Assembly (NCBI RefSeq): GCF_002575655.3
Contig: NC_053037.3
Span: forward strand, 252,683,135 to 252,747,134
Reading direction: 5' to 3'
Origin: Aegilops tauschii subsp. strangulata
Taxonomy: Eukaryota; Streptophyta; Magnoliopsida; Poales; Poaceae
Length of the DNA: 64,000 nucleotides
The position numbers and the translations under genes are program-made. This document shows, piece after piece, positions 1 through 10,736 of this stretch. The stretch's first letter is position 1, and each line of letters opens with the position of its first letter. The notes beneath the pieces are model-generated. The model did not search any database and was not told where the DNA came from. It was given only the letters and a program-made list of their open reading frames with translations.

Positions 1-2
1 CA

Positions 3-431
3 TATAAACTTGAGTTGCCTGCAGATTTTGGGGTTAGTCCCACTTTTAACATTGCAGATTTGAAGCCTTATTTGGGTGAGGAAGATGAGCTTCCGTCGAG
101 GACGACTTCATTTCAAGAAGGGGAGGATGATGAGGACATCAATACCATTGTTACACCCACATCCCCTGCTGCTATACATACTGGACCAATTACTAGAGCT
201 CGCGCACGCCAAGTTAATTACCAGGTACTCTCGTTTCTTGGTAATGATTCTAATGTTCATGAGAATATGATGCTGCCTAAATTGGATACATTTGTTTTGC
301 TTACAAATGAAGGGCCTAGCTTTGAGAAGGATGAACATTGGAGCAAGAACAATAATGGAGATGATGGCATGCGCATGGGGGACAAGAACGGAGTTTCAAC
401 CGATGATTTCAGGACTTTGAAGCCACCATAA
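3..431 (+). CDS. pol: pol C-terminus of copy A (integrase tail reading into the 3' LTR), partial
   Basis: The frame is open from the window edge to TAA at 429-431. It starts in the integrase C-terminal module ([17 protein letters not shown]), continues through the polypurine tract (encoding FQEGEDDED) and then 300 bp into the LTR, ending [10 protein letters not shown]. The LTR-encoded part holds a basic TRARAR motif and an acidic tail. A pol frame extending into the 3' LTR is a known trait of group A CRM chromoviruses, whose integrase ends in a CR motif thought to help target centromeric chromatin. One visible difference from sister copies is QVNY instead of QLNY. The N-terminal part is outside the window. 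Confidence 0.88.
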   Translation, partial: YKLELPADFGVSPTFNIADLKPYLGEEDELPSRTTSFQEGEDDEDINTIVTPTSPAAIHTGPITRARARQVNYQVLSFLGNDSNVHENMMLPKLDTFVLLTNEGPSFEKDEHWSKNNNGDDGMRMGDKNGVSTDDFRTLKPP

Positions 432-1043
432 TGAGTTCTTGAAGGCTTGGACGAAATACACAAGATGCTACTTCATAACTTTCATCCAGAGGCTATTCTA
501 GGTGCTGCGTTACTTATTATTGGGCCAGGCCAATGTAATTTCGAAATACTTGAGTATAGGCTATTTTTAGAGTCCGTATGTGTGGGGAAACAAGAGATAG
601 GGTTGGTTTCGGACCGCTTCCCCAAGGGCCACGAAATTCCCCCCTCTTCCTCCATATATACAGCCCTTAGGGCGTCGTTTAGACTTTGGGTTTTGTTTAG
701 ATTAAAAGTTCGCCATAGCTACAACTTCGGGTACTTCGTTTGTGTTCAACAACGAGACAAAGGCGTCACAGAACCCCACCTTGATCAATAAAGCTTTCAT
801 CTTATATTCGCAATATCCAGATTGCAATCTCAGTTTCTTGCTTATTCTTCGTTTGCTCGCAGGAAACAGACCCTCGTGGTCAGGTTGATCATGCTCCGGC
901 GTGGTCAATAACCTCTCGGAGTTGGTTTAGCGATTGCTAAGGCGCGACGTCATCGCACGTTCATAGTCGGATCGTCAAAGTCGACTTCCACCAAAGCGAT
1001 ATCCATCATCTCATCGAAAGACGAGACACCTTTGCCTCTATCA
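128..1043 (+). repeat. 3' LTR of copy A (Family I)
   Basis: It starts TGATGAGGACATC directly after a purine tract (AAGAAGGGGAGGA, 115-127) and ends CTCTATCA. It is 916 bp, has TG...CA ends and matches the other Family I LTRs throughout. It holds a CATATATACAG TATA-like box near 652-662 and AATAAAG near 787, as expected for U3 and R. Confidence 0.93.
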
Positions 1044-1325
1044 CACTTGATTTGGAAGGCGGCGTTGGAGATGTGGTTGTTTTTGTTGTAGAGGTGCGAC
1101 ATATGCATTCGGTGGTGGTTGGGGAAGACGCTTGAGTAATTCAGTAAACTTGTTATCCAGCTTTGTCTCGAACGACTTCTCCACGACATCTATCTTCTCC
1201 ATAGCCTCTTCAAATCTGTTTAGCACATCTCCCACCTGGCCACTCATCATTTGCTGAAATTTATCATGCAACTCCTTGTTCGTCATGTTCTCCCAATCAG
1301 TCTCATTGGCTTGTGATCCTGCCAT
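1044..1325 (-). CDS. gag: gag N-terminus of copy B, partial
   Basis: The ATG at 1323-1325 (minus) begins MAGSQANETDWENM, the same start as in the other Family I copies. About 94 codons remain: a Glu/Lys-rich segment of coiled-coil type, then a Pro/Gln-rich stretch. It is cut by the 3' LTR of copy A at codons for NQV. Upstream alternative starts (MLLTM) lie in the leader and are less likely, because all copies conserve the MAGSQ start in an ACYATGG context. Confidence 0.85.
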
Positions 1326-2529
1326 GGTTAGCAGCAATAGAAAGACAAAAGAATATGATCCTACAGACTACTAGGAAGTGGTGGTGATGGTGGTGTGTCA
1401 CAAATCCTTCAAGCGAATCTCAAATTCTTACCAGTTCTTACCCAGCAGCAGGTGGTGATCGGCAACCGTTGTAGTCAAAACTCTCAAAGCTTGGATAGAG
1501 CGATTACCAGGGAGAGTCAAACGCACGATGTAGATGTATGTGGAGCTGGGAAGGCTTATAATATGGTAGCAAAAATGGTCAGCAATAATCAATTCAGAGA
1601 TGCAAAGTTGAATAAACGCTCAACGACGGTACTGTGCTGGTCCTAGGCTAGACCGTGCTAGAGACGCGAGCCTAGAACACTAACAAAATCATGGCGCTGC
1701 ACGTAAACAAGGGAAAAGCACACTCTGGAAAAAAAATTGCTCTTTTTTTTCGCGCTCTTTTTTTTTGCGCTCCTCTTTTTTTTTGCGAAAAATCACTATA
1801 ATGGCGAGTGTCTCAAAACTCTTCCCAGGTCAAACTGACAGGATAGGCACAAAATTTTTTTTGACTATGATGGCCACGAAAAAGTGCGACAAAAAATCAC
1901 TATGATGGCGAGTGTCTCAAAACACTCCCCGGGACCTAAAAATAGGATAGGGAAAAAATATTTTTGGTCGCCGAAATTTTGGCCTAAAAACTGCCCGGGG
2001 GTGTCCAGACTTTTTTTTTCGAGACCTACTCAGGCAAGGAAACACGAAACGGAAAATAGATGGATCTCTAAAACAAACCGAATATGAAAAGAACTCGGAT
2101 TGGTTTTGGATATATGGTGGTAGGATATGGCAGCGGTGGTGGTATATGGTAGCGGTGGTGGTATATGGATACGGATCGGTGGTGGTATATGGATACGGAT
2201 TGGTGGTGGTATATGGATACGGATTCAAAGCGGTGGCGGATAAGCAATGGTGGTAGATGGCAAGGCGATGATGATGGTGCGGCGGCGGCGTGACAACTTA
2301 TGACCAGAACTCGAAACTCTAAAAGACTAGACTCTAAGACCAGCAACTTGACACGACGATGCAACCGCAAATTCAACAAAGCAAAAACCCTAAAAAGATT
2401 ATGCAAAGGCTCAGATTGGTTCGGATATGATGAACTAACCCTAATTTTTTTTGTGGCTTTTTCGTGGACTGTAGTTATGAAGAACAGACTCGATCTAAAC
2501 TACGAAAACTGTAAAATCTCACCGAGCAA
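1326..2529 (-). other. 5' leader of copy B (untranslated)
   Basis: It holds no credible gene. On the minus strand it contains, from the LTR side, a VNTR-like stretch of about 18-21 bp units (CCGTATCCATATACCACCACC type, 2100-2230) and a conserved block with TGAGACACTCGCCAT. Next come pure A/G runs that read as T/C runs on plus (about 1735-1785) and the block TTCTAGGCTCGCGTCTCTAG just before gag. Confidence 0.8.
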
Positions 2530-2549
2530 CCTGGAAATCTGATACCACT
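2530..2549 (-). promoter_or_regulatory. primer binding site of copy B
   Basis: On minus, AGTGGTATCAGATTTCCAGG directly follows the 5' LTR. TGGTATCAGA is complementary to the 3' end of plant initiator tRNA-Met, the usual primer in gypsy elements. Confidence 0.85.
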
Positions 2550-3466
2550 TGATAGAGGCAAAGGTGTCCCGTCTTTCGATGAGATGATGGATATCGCTTT
2601 GGTGGAAGTCGACTTTGACGATCCGACTACGAACGTGCGATGACGTCGCGCCTTAGCAATCGCTAAACCAACTCCGAGAGGTTATTGACCACGCCGGAGC
2701 ACGATCAACCTGACCACGAGTGTCTGTTTCCTGTGAGCAAACGAAGAACAAGCAAGTAACTGAGATTGCAATCTGGATATTGCGAATATAAGATGAAAGC
2801 TTTATTGATCAAGGTGGGGTTCTGTGACGCCTTTGTCTGGTCGTTGAACACAAGCGAAGTACGCGAAGTTGCAGCTATGGCGAACTTTTAATCTAAACAA
2901 AACCCAAAGTCTGAACGGTGCCCTAAGGGCTGTATATATGGAGGAAGAAGGGGGAATTTCGTGGCCCTTGGAGAAGGGGTCCGAAACCAACCCTATCTCT
3001 TGTTTCCCCACACACACGGACTCTAAAAATAGCCTATACTTATGTATTTCGAAATTACATGGGCCTGGCCCAATAATAAGGTGACGCAGCACCTAGAATA
3101 GTCTCTGGACAAAATTTATGAAGTGGCATCTTGTATATTTCGTCCAAGGCTTCATTCACTCCTTATGGTGGCTTCAAAGTCCTGAAATCATCACTGGTAA
3201 CTCCGTTCTTGTTCCCCTTGCGCATGCCATCAACTCCATGCTTGTTCTTGCTCCAATGTTCATCCTTCTCCAAGCCAGGCCCTTCATTTGTAAGCAAAAC
3301 AAAAGTATCCAATTTAGGCAGCATCATATTCTCATGAACATTAGAATCATTACCAAGAAACGAAAGTGCCTGGTAATTTAATTTGCGTGCGCGAGCTCTA
3401 GTAATTGGTCCATTATATGTAACAGTAGGGGTTGTGGGTGTAACAATGGTATTGATGTCCTCATCT
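2550..3466 (-). repeat. 5' LTR of copy B (Family I, inverted)
   Basis: It is 917 bp and a complete homologue of the 128-1043 LTR on the opposite strand. Its U3 half resembles the 19509 LTR ([14 protein letters not shown], GGTGCC in place of GACGCC). Its U5 half resembles the 13556 LTR, so it is an LTR mosaic. Confidence 0.9.
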
Positions 3467-4503
3467 GTATACATGTTTCATATGTGCAAAATCCACGGGA
3501 AGTAAAAATGGATGACATATACATATACAACATGTACACCTTGTCTCTTTTGTCAGCCACATTTCAGATTAAGCAACGCCGAGGACGGCTTTATTTTCAA
3601 GAACGGGAGGATGATGAGGACATGACTACCTTGGATACGACCAAAAATATTGCATACATGCATATTTATCAGGTGTATGGGACATTTGTACAATCACATA
3701 TGAAGATAGGGGAAAAGAAGAAGTTTAGGTTCTGTTCAAAAAGACCTCTCATGTCACTTTTGGGCCAAGAGAAGATAGAGTCCAAGTCTCTCACGTTCTG
3801 GATTCATATTCGGACTACACACACATACCTGACTCAAAAGGCCAACAACTTTTTCATACGGACTCCGAATTGGGTGATTCTTTTTTTGTTGGAAAGTATA
3901 TTACGTCCTCTTTCCAACCCAATTGGATTCACCTTTAAATTCGTCCGGAGCATTGAGATATGGACGAAACAATCTGACGCTGCAGCAGAATCCGAGTCAA
4001 ACAACAAGTCCAAAGGTGTTGCATCACCTCCACTTGGGCCCATGAGCCTTGTACGACCTAGGGTTGGTTTTAGGCTGCCTTGGGGCGTCCTCTCACCTCC
4101 TTGGCCGCCACCCCTTGCTCCTATATAAGTAGATCCATCTAGTAGCTTTTTTCTTGGGATTTGTTTAGTTAAAAGTTAGCCATTGCAACTTCGTGTACTT
4201 CGTTTGTGTCCAACGACCAGACCAAGACCGCTTACGGATCCCCACCATTATCAATACTTCATATATATTCGCAATATTCGGATCTCTTTATCATATCCTT
4301 GCTTGTTCTTCGATTGCGCGCAGGAATAGACCTTCGTGGTCAGGCTGATCGTGCTACCAGCAACGTCAGTAACCTCAGGAGATTGGTTTAGCGATTGCTA
4401 AGGCGCAACGTCGTGCACGTTTGTAGTCGGATCGTCAAAGTCGGCTCCACCAAATCGATAGTTATCATCTCATCGAAAGATCGGGACACCCTCGCCTCCA
4501 TCA
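3467..4503 (+). mobile_element. Family III CRM-like element, 3' end
   Basis: A short stretch resembling a decayed pol end (near 3575-3611, frame RRGRLYFQEREDDED) precedes a purine-rich tract and a TG...CA LTR. It is related to Family I but distinct in most of U3. 3467-3575 is AT-rich and I cannot assign it. The right flank changes abruptly to element G at 4504. Confidence 0.72.
3612..4503 (+). repeat. 3' LTR, Family III
   Basis: It starts TGATGAGGACATGACTACC and ends CTCGCCTCCATCA, 892 bp. TATATAAG at 4122-4129 is the likely TATA box. The last 380 bp match 11596-11984, which is followed by a primer site, and this confirms the LTR boundary. U5 shares short blocks with Family I (GGTTTAGCGATTGCTAAGGC). 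Confidence 0.8.
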
Positions 4504-5215
4504 CTGGCTCCCGAGGAGCGGAGATATCTATGCAAGGGGCACCTCGCGAGGTTCGCGTGACGTGAGCCATGCCGATCAAGGCCAGGGGGGCGCCAGCGGG
4601 CGCAAAGTACCAGTTGCCTCTTTGGTGCTAAAGAGGCAAGCACAGGCGAGGAGTTCCAAGGCATCAGGCAAAGGTTTCCATATCGGTGCAACAAGACCAA
4701 GACCAGCAGGACGGCAGGACGGAGGTCACCGCGGAGCCCATGACGGTGTCACCACCAGAGCCTTTGGCAGACGAAGACCACCTTTTGTCAGGATAACTTG
4801 TACTAGTTGTCTCCCTTAAAATTGGCTATTGTGGGATCACTTCCCGCCTAACATTTGGGAAGAGGACCAGGGCCACTATAAATAGGACTAGCCACCACCA
4901 TAGGGAGGGAGGATGGAGATCATCCACGCACACACACAAGCTAAGCGAGCTCAAGAACACCTCACCTCAGGAGGCTGTTCTTCCCTTGTACTTCTTCATC
5001 CCGAGCATGCAAGGCAATCCACCACACCACACTGGAGTAGGGTATTACACCACAACAGTGGCCCGAACCAGTATAAACTCTTGTGTCCCTTGTTCTTTGG
5101 GCTCGGCGAGCTAGGCCTTGAGATCGTTGCGCGAGTGAGCTAGAGAGGGAGAGAGATCTTCGTGCGCACCCAAGTGTTCGAACCTCAAGGGTTTGCCAGA
5201 ACTCGTAATCCGACA
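4504..5215 (+). repeat. 5' LTR remnant of element G
   Basis: It is bounded on the right by CCGACA followed by the primer site, and its left end is missing. TATAAATA at 4877-4884 is a likely promoter. No coding potential is seen. I do not name the family. Confidence 0.65.
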
Positions 5216-5235
5216 TTTGGTGCGCCAGGTAGGGG
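5216..5235 (+). promoter_or_regulatory. primer binding site of element G
   Basis: TTTGGTGCGCCAGGTAGGGG directly follows an LTR ending in CA. The placement and the TGG start fit a tRNA primer site. I have not assigned the tRNA. Confidence 0.6.
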
Positions 5236-5285
5236 TGCGCCGAAGCTTCGCTCCTCCGCCGGCTTCACCTCTTCGTTCGACCCCC

Positions 5286-5989
5286 ATGGCCAGCGCCACT
5301 CCTCCGACTGGACCGACGGACGCCCACGACGGCGCCATGGGGCTCAGGGCCCCGCCTTACGGTGGGTGCAGTGTCCGCTCAAGTTCCGGCCAGAGATGCC
5401 GCCCCGCTATGACGGCGTGGCGGATCCGTCGGCCTTCCTGCTGGTGTACGAGGAGGCCGTTCAGGAGGCCGGAGGCGACGACAAGGTCATGGACAACTGG
5501 TTTCCCATGGCCCTAACTCGTGTGCCACGCGCCTGGCTGCTCAACCTGCCAGGATCCTCTGTGGCTTCTTGGGAGGAGCTGCGCGGTCTTTTCGTCACAC
5601 GCTTCGCGGCGGCAGCGCCAGTCGCCGTCGCAGCCATCCTCGATGGCTCGCAAGCACCGCCCTCGGACCGCCAAGTCAAGCAGTTCTTCCGCCAGATCGG
5701 CGCCGCCTCTGTGCTGCAGGGAGCCCCTCTGGGATGGATCACCTTCGACTCAGAGGACCACCCCGCTACCACTGCTGGCTCAGGCGCGCTCCCAATGCTC
5801 TGCACGCCCACCATCTGCAACGTCGCCATGACCAAGATCCTCATCGACGGCGGAGCCGGCCTCAACGTGCTCTCTGTGCAAGCTTTTGGCTTGCTGCACG
5901 TGTTGCACGGCCGGCTCCGCCCCACCAAGCCTTTCTCCGGGGTCAGTAGCGGATCCACCAGCCCCTGGGGCAGATACGCCTCCCGGTAA
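5286..5989 (+). pseudogene. gag: gag and protease remnant of element G
   Basis: A likely start ATG at 5286 (MASATPPTGPTDAHDG) is out of frame with the downstream Gag core, so a frameshift lies near 5330-5390. The core (PPRYDGVADPSAFL ... WEELRGLFVTRFA, about 5400-5690) is a Retrotrans_gag-type capsid domain. It is followed, after an apparent deletion, by WITFDSEDHP and the protease motif LIDGGAGLNVLS near 5847. The spacing is far too short for a full Gag with a zinc knuckle, so a large internal deletion joins Gag to protease. A frame change follows before 6022. Confidence 0.72.
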
Positions 5990-6021
5990 CCTTCGGTACC
6001 CGGGACAACTACCGCACCGAG

Positions 6022-7633
6022 TTGATCGACTTCGACATCGCCCGCATCGTCCTTCCATACAACGCCATCGTCGGGTACCCGGCCCTGGCTCAGTTCATGG
6101 CAGCGACCCATCCGGCCTACAACCTCATGAAGATGCCCGGGAGCAACGGCGTCCTCACCGTGGTGGGGGACACCAAAGAGGCTCTGACGGCTCTCAAGCT
6201 TGCCTTCATGGCCGCCGCGGCAGCACGCCCGGCCGACGAAGCCGCCCCAGGGGCTAAGGGGGCCGCGCCGGCGAAAAAGAAGCAGCTGTTCACTCAGGAT
6301 CGAGCCGAAACGAAGCAAGTGCCGGTCGAGGAAGACGGAGCCTCGGGAGCCACCTTCACCATAGGCGCCAACCTCGACCCGGACCAAGAGGAGGCGTTGG
6401 TAAAGTTCCTGCGCGTGAACAAGGAGGTATTCGCCTGGGAGCCCAAGCAGCTGGTAGGGGTCCCAAGGGGGGTAATTGAGCACCACTTAAGGGTGTGCCC
6501 CAACGTGCGCCCCATGAAGCAGAAGGCGCGGCGACAATCCACGGAGAAGCAGTCCTTCATCGTCCAGGAGACCCGCAAGCTGCAAGCGGCATGCGTTATC
6601 CGTGAGGTCCGGTACCCCAAGTGGCTGGCGAACCCCGTCGTTGTGCCCAAGAAAGGCGGAAAGGAACGCCTGTGCGTCGACTTCACCAACCTCAACAAAG
6701 CCTGCCCTCAAGACCCGTTCCCGCTTCCGCGCATCGACCAAATCGTCGACTCCACCGCTGAGTGCGACCTGCTGTGCTTCCTGGACGCTTTTTCAGGTTA
6801 CCACCAGATCAAGATGGCGGTGGAGGATGTCGACAAGACGGCCTTCTTGACCCCGTGTGGGGTATACTGCTACACCTGCATGCCGTTCCGATTGCGCAAC
6901 GCTGGGGCGACCTTCCAGCGGCTGTTGCACATTGCCTTAGGCTAGTAGCTCGGGAGGAACGCACAGGCCTACGTCAACGACATTGTGGTGAAATATCGGG
7001 AGGCGAGAACTCTCATTCAGGACCTGGAAGAGACCTTCGCCAGCCTACGCCAGGTGGACTTGCGACTCAATCCAGAGAAGTGTGTGTTTGGTGTCCCCTC
7101 CGGCAAGCTACTGGGCTTTCTCGTGTCGCACAGGGGGATCGAGGTCAACCCGGAGAAGGTCAAAGCGATAGAAGACATGAGCCCGCCGCAAAATCTCAAG
7201 GAAATGCAAAAGCTCGCGGGCTGCGTGACCTCGCTAGGGCGCTTCATCTCCAAGCTAGGGGAGCGTGCCCTGCCGTTTTTCAAGATGATGAAGAAGAAGG
7301 GCCCGTTCGAGTGGACCCAGGAGGCCGACTGGCGTTTCAAGACCTCAAGAGATACTTGACCAGCCCGCCGGTGATGGTGGCGCCTCGTCCCCTCGAGCCC
7401 CTAGTGCTCTACCTGGCTGCCACGCCCCACTCAGCTAGCGCGGCATTGGTGGCCATCCGGGAGGAGTGCCAGGCCAAGAGCACGCCGCGTAATGTTGCCC
7501 TTTCAGCCGGAGCGGCACGGCGCCAAGACGGCGCTGCTAAAGCCACAACGACGCTCGCCGAAGATCAGGCCCCGCAAGACGGCATTCTCGAGCCTACAGA
7601 GGCCCCTATGGATGACCAAGCTCCTGAGGTCCC
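6022..7633 (+). pseudogene. pol: pol remnant of element G (RT and RNase H start)
   Basis: The frame from 6022 runs to TAG at 6943-6945 and then continues in the same frame to about 7359. It carries the end of protease, the RT palm (LCVDFTNLNKACPQDPFPLP at about 6675), FSGYHQI and FLTPCGVYCYTCMPF. The catalytic box reads AYVNDIVV, where functional Tat elements have YxDD, so the first catalytic Asp is Asn and this copy should be inactive. A frameshift near 7340 leads into the RNase H start (LVLYLAATPHSASAALV), which ends at the LTR of H. Integrase is absent. Confidence 0.82.
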
Positions 7634-8105
7634 TGAGGGAGTCCTGGATTAAGGGGTCCTCGGGCGTCCGACCTATGTAACATGGGCCGGACTGATGGGT
7701 CATGAAGATACAAGATAAAATACTTTCTCCCGTGTCCGGATGGGACTCTCCTTTGCGTGGATGGCAAGCTTGGCGTTCGGATATGAAGATTCCTTCCTCT
7801 GTAAACCGACTCTGTGCAACCCTAGGCCCCTCTGGTGTTTATATAAACCGTAGGGTTTACTCCGTAGAGGAATAATATAATCATACAGGCTAGACATCTA
7901 GGGTTTAGCCATTACGATCTCGTGGTAGATCAACTCTTGTAATCCTCATATTCATCAAGATCAATCAAGCAGGAAGTAGGGTATTACCTCCATCAAGAGG
8001 GCCTGAACCTGGGTAAACATCGTGTCCCCCGTCTCCTGTTGCCATCGATCTCAGACGCACAGTTCGGGACCCCCTATCCGAGATCCGCCGGTTTTGACAC
8101 CGACA
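7634..8105 (+). repeat. 5' LTR of element H
   Basis: It is 472 bp, starts TGAGGGAG and ends GACACCGACA. TATATAAA at 7840-7847 is the TATA box. The 3' part contains the block TCTCGTGGTAGATCAACTCT typical of the leader/R region of these elements. Confidence 0.8.
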
Positions 8106-8124
8106 TTGGTGCTTTCATTGAGAG
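8106..8124 (+). promoter_or_regulatory. primer binding site of element H
   Basis: TTGGTGCTTTCATTGAGAG abuts the LTR terminal CA. This is the usual position for the primer site; the tRNA is not assigned. Confidence 0.6.
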
Positions 8125-8152
8125 TTTTGCTGTGTCCTCGCCAGAAGGTTCG

Positions 8153-10736
8153 ATGGCTCCATCCATCATCTACAACAATACTGCCCTGAGGGAGGTCTTT
8201 CTCCCCGGCCACTTCGTGTTCGGCGGCTTCGCACTGCGGGCCAACTCGCTTGGCCATCTATAGCAGATCGATAGCTACGCCCCAGGTCACCGGATTAGTT
8301 TTGGAAACCTGGACTATGTCGCTGATATCCAAGACTTGATCTTCCAAGGGTTCACGGCCCCAACCTCCGCTCTGGCCTTAGCTCCGGAGCACATTGCCAG
8401 GTCCGAAGACGGGACTCCTGAGCCTGCCGGACTATCTGCGGCCACTAAGCCCAGTACGGGAGAGCCGGAGGAAGTAGTATCGCTGGCAACCATCAGGATG
8501 CCGGACTCTTCTCCGGACACTGGCTCCGAACCCTCGGAGTCAGCACCTTGTGAGCTCGGCCAAGAAGTCTCCTTCCCGCCGTACTCCACGAACACTCTTC
8601 TCCCCGGCTAAACCTCGCCTTTAAGCGAGGCTCTGGACTTGATGCGATCCCTCGTCATTACAGAGGAGCAACGTCCGAACTACGCCCAGCCCAGACTAGG
8701 GGCTGAGAGTAGGGAATTTTACGTCCGACCCACCACCCACTTCATAGCCACTGTCGAGGACTTAACTGACATGCTCGATTACGACTCCGAAGACATCGAC
8801 GGTATGGACGACGATGCCGGAGAAGAGCAGGCCCAAAACCCGCCGTTTACCGGACGCTGGACGGCCACCTCTTCCTATGACGTGTACATGGTGGATACAC
8901 CCAAAGAGGGTAACGGTGATAACGAGAAAAATCCAGTAGAGGATAAACCTCCTGAGATACAACCAAAGCGCCAACGTCAGCGGCGCCGCTCTAAATAACG
9001 CCTTGGAAAAGACAGCAATACCAGCACGAGAGACAACAGTACTTCGGACGATGCCGAAGACCAAGAAAACCCAGTCGAGCCAACCTCCGAACAGGACAAT
9101 CGGGAAGATGGGCAAGTTAGCCCTGATGAACAGGCTGTAAACGAAGACTCGGAGGACAGTAATTATCTTCCACTCTCCGAGGATGAGGTGAGCCTCGGCG
9201 ACGAAGACTTTATCGTGCCTGAGGAACCTCTCGAGTAGGAGCGCTTTAAGCGCCGGCTAATAGCCACTGCAAGGAGCCTGAAAAAGAAGCAGCAACAGCT
9301 TCAAACTGATCAAGACCTACTCAACGACGGGTGGACTAATGTCCTGGCAGCCGAGGAATATGGCCTCGAGTGCCCAACCAAAAGTTACTCGAAGCGTAAA
9401 CTACTACCTCAATTCGGTGACGAGGCACTGGAGCCCGTACCATCAGCGCGTAACACGGCTAACCGACCACCACGTGGCCGGGACAGAACGGCAATTCAAG
9501 CCGAACACCAGCCTATACCACCTTGCCGTAAAGGTAGAGACACAACACCTCAGGGATATACATATGACCTGCGGCAGGACTTGCAAAATAGAGCAGGTCA
9601 GACCAGATCGATCTACGGATCGCGGGGGTGTGACCCGACACGCGACGACGGCTATCTAGCCGGATGCGACAAGCATAACCACGTCCGGGCCGAAAAACGC
9701 AGACGGACTCCATCCGAGCTACGTCGCGACTTGGCCCGATATAGAGGCGCCGCACACCCCCTTTGCTTCACTGATGAAGTAATGGAGCATGAATTCCCAT
9801 AAGGGTTTAAACCCGTGAATATCGAATCATATGATGGAACAACATATCCCGCAGAATGGATTGAGGACATTCTTCTCCATATTCACATGGCCCGCGGCGA
9901 TGATCTCCATGCTATCAAATACCTCCCGCTAAAACTCAAGGGACCAGCTCGGCACTGGTTAAACAGCCTGCCAGAAAACTCTATTGGCAGCTGGGAGGAC
10001 TTGGAAGACGCCTTCCGCGACAACTTCCAAGGTACATATGTCCGACCTCCGGATGCCGATGACTTAAGTCACATAGTCCAACAGCCCGGAGAGTCAGCCA
10101 GAAATTTCTGGACTAGGTTCCTAACCAAAAAGAACCAGATCGACGACTGTCCGGATGCCGAAGCCCTAGCGGCCTTTAAGCATAGCATCCGCGATGAATG
10201 GCTCGCCCGACACCTCGGCCAGGACAAGTCGAAGTCCACCCTCACGGCACTTATGACCCGCTTTTGTGCGGGCGAAGATAGTTGGCTAGCCCGTAGCAAT
10301 AACACTGCAAGCGAACCTGGCACCTCTGAAGCAACAAGCACAAGCGTCAAAGCAACGGTGACAATACTGATGACACGGCGGTCAACACCGAATTTAGTGG
10401 CTCCAAGTCCAGCCAGCGGAAGAAGCCATTTAAAAGAAACAATCTGGCCTCATCCAGCTTGGACCGCATACTCGATCGTCCATGTCAGATCCACGGCACC
10501 CCAGATAAACCAGCCAATCATACCAACAGAAGTTGTTGGGTCTTTAAACAAGTCGGTAAGTTAAATACCGAGAACAAGGAGAAGGGGTCGCAAAGTGAGG
10601 ACAACGACGAGGAGCCTCGTCCACCGAACATAGGAGGACAGAAGAAGTTTCCCCCTCAGGTTAAAACGGTGAGCATGATATACGTTACCCATATCCCCAA
10701 GAAGGAGCGCAAACGCGCACTCAGGGACGTCTACGC
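8153..10736 (+). pseudogene. gag: gag pseudogene of element H
   Basis: The ATG at 8153 (MAPSIIYNNTALREV) opens a frame that continues to about 10360 with stops near 8261, 8609, 8996, 9236 and 9800. The N-terminal part is acidic, with DDE-rich stretches and a basic KRQRQRRRSK patch. The capsid core (ESYDGTTYPAEWIEDILLHI ... WLNSLPENSIGSWEDLEDAF) is clear at 9824-10300. A frameshift near 10370-10450 moves to the frame with CQIHGTPDKPANHTNRSC, a Cys/His segment typical of these Gags. It ends at ...RALRDVY where the inverted Family I LTR begins. Protease and pol are not present. Confidence 0.8.

Larger units (their letters stand above)
1..1043 (+). mobile_element. Family I CRM-like element, copy A, 3' end only
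   Basis: The window opens inside the integrase C-terminus of a Ty3-gypsy element and runs through its polypurine tract and complete 3' LTR. Immediately after the LTR (1044) the sequence becomes the inverted gag of another Family I copy, so A inserted into B. The 5' part of A lies left of the window. The duplication of CACTT (1044-1048) expected at its 5' end cannot be tested here. Confidence 0.9.
1044..3466 (-). mobile_element. Family I element, copy B, inverted 5' fragment
   Basis: Read on the minus strand this is 5' LTR (3466-2550), primer site, leader and the first 94 codons of gag, broken by copy A at 1043/1044. The rest of B must lie left of the window beyond A. The outer LTR end reads ...GTCCTCATCT instead of ...CATCA, so the terminal base is changed. 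Confidence 0.9.
4504..7633 (+). mobile_element. Tat-like Ty3-gypsy element G, truncated
   Basis: A GC-rich element with LTR remnant, primer site, gag, protease, RT and the start of RNase H. The 5' end is cut by the Family III LTR at 4503 and the 3' end by the element H LTR at 7634. RT motifs (VDFTNLNKACPQDPFPLP, FSGYHQI) are of the non-chromovirus Tat/Retand type. The base composition is clearly higher in GC than in the CRM-like neighbours. Confidence 0.82.
7634..10736 (+). mobile_element. Fatima-like Ty3-gypsy element H, 5' part
   Basis: It consists of a 5' LTR, a primer site and a decayed gag, broken by an inverted Family I LTR at 10737. The LTR start TGAGGGAGTCCTGGATTAAG matches, from memory, the abundant Triticeae gypsy group that includes Fatima; this was not checked against a database. 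It inserted into the RNase H region of element G. Confidence 0.78.

Noticed and set aside
3466..3470. TSD for inverted copy B
   Set aside because: The right flank (GTATA) can be read but the left end of B is outside the window, so no duplication can be shown.
3484..4128. A 214-codon frame through the Family III LTR
   Set aside because: Apart from a short pol-like start (FQEREDDED), it reads through U3 with no recognisable motif and ends at the TATA region. It is probably chance openness.
8039..9000. Several separate small genes between the element H LTR and its capsid domain
   Set aside because: The frames at 8039, 8336 and 8639 are in one frame interrupted by stops and precede the capsid core. 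They are parts of one decayed gag.
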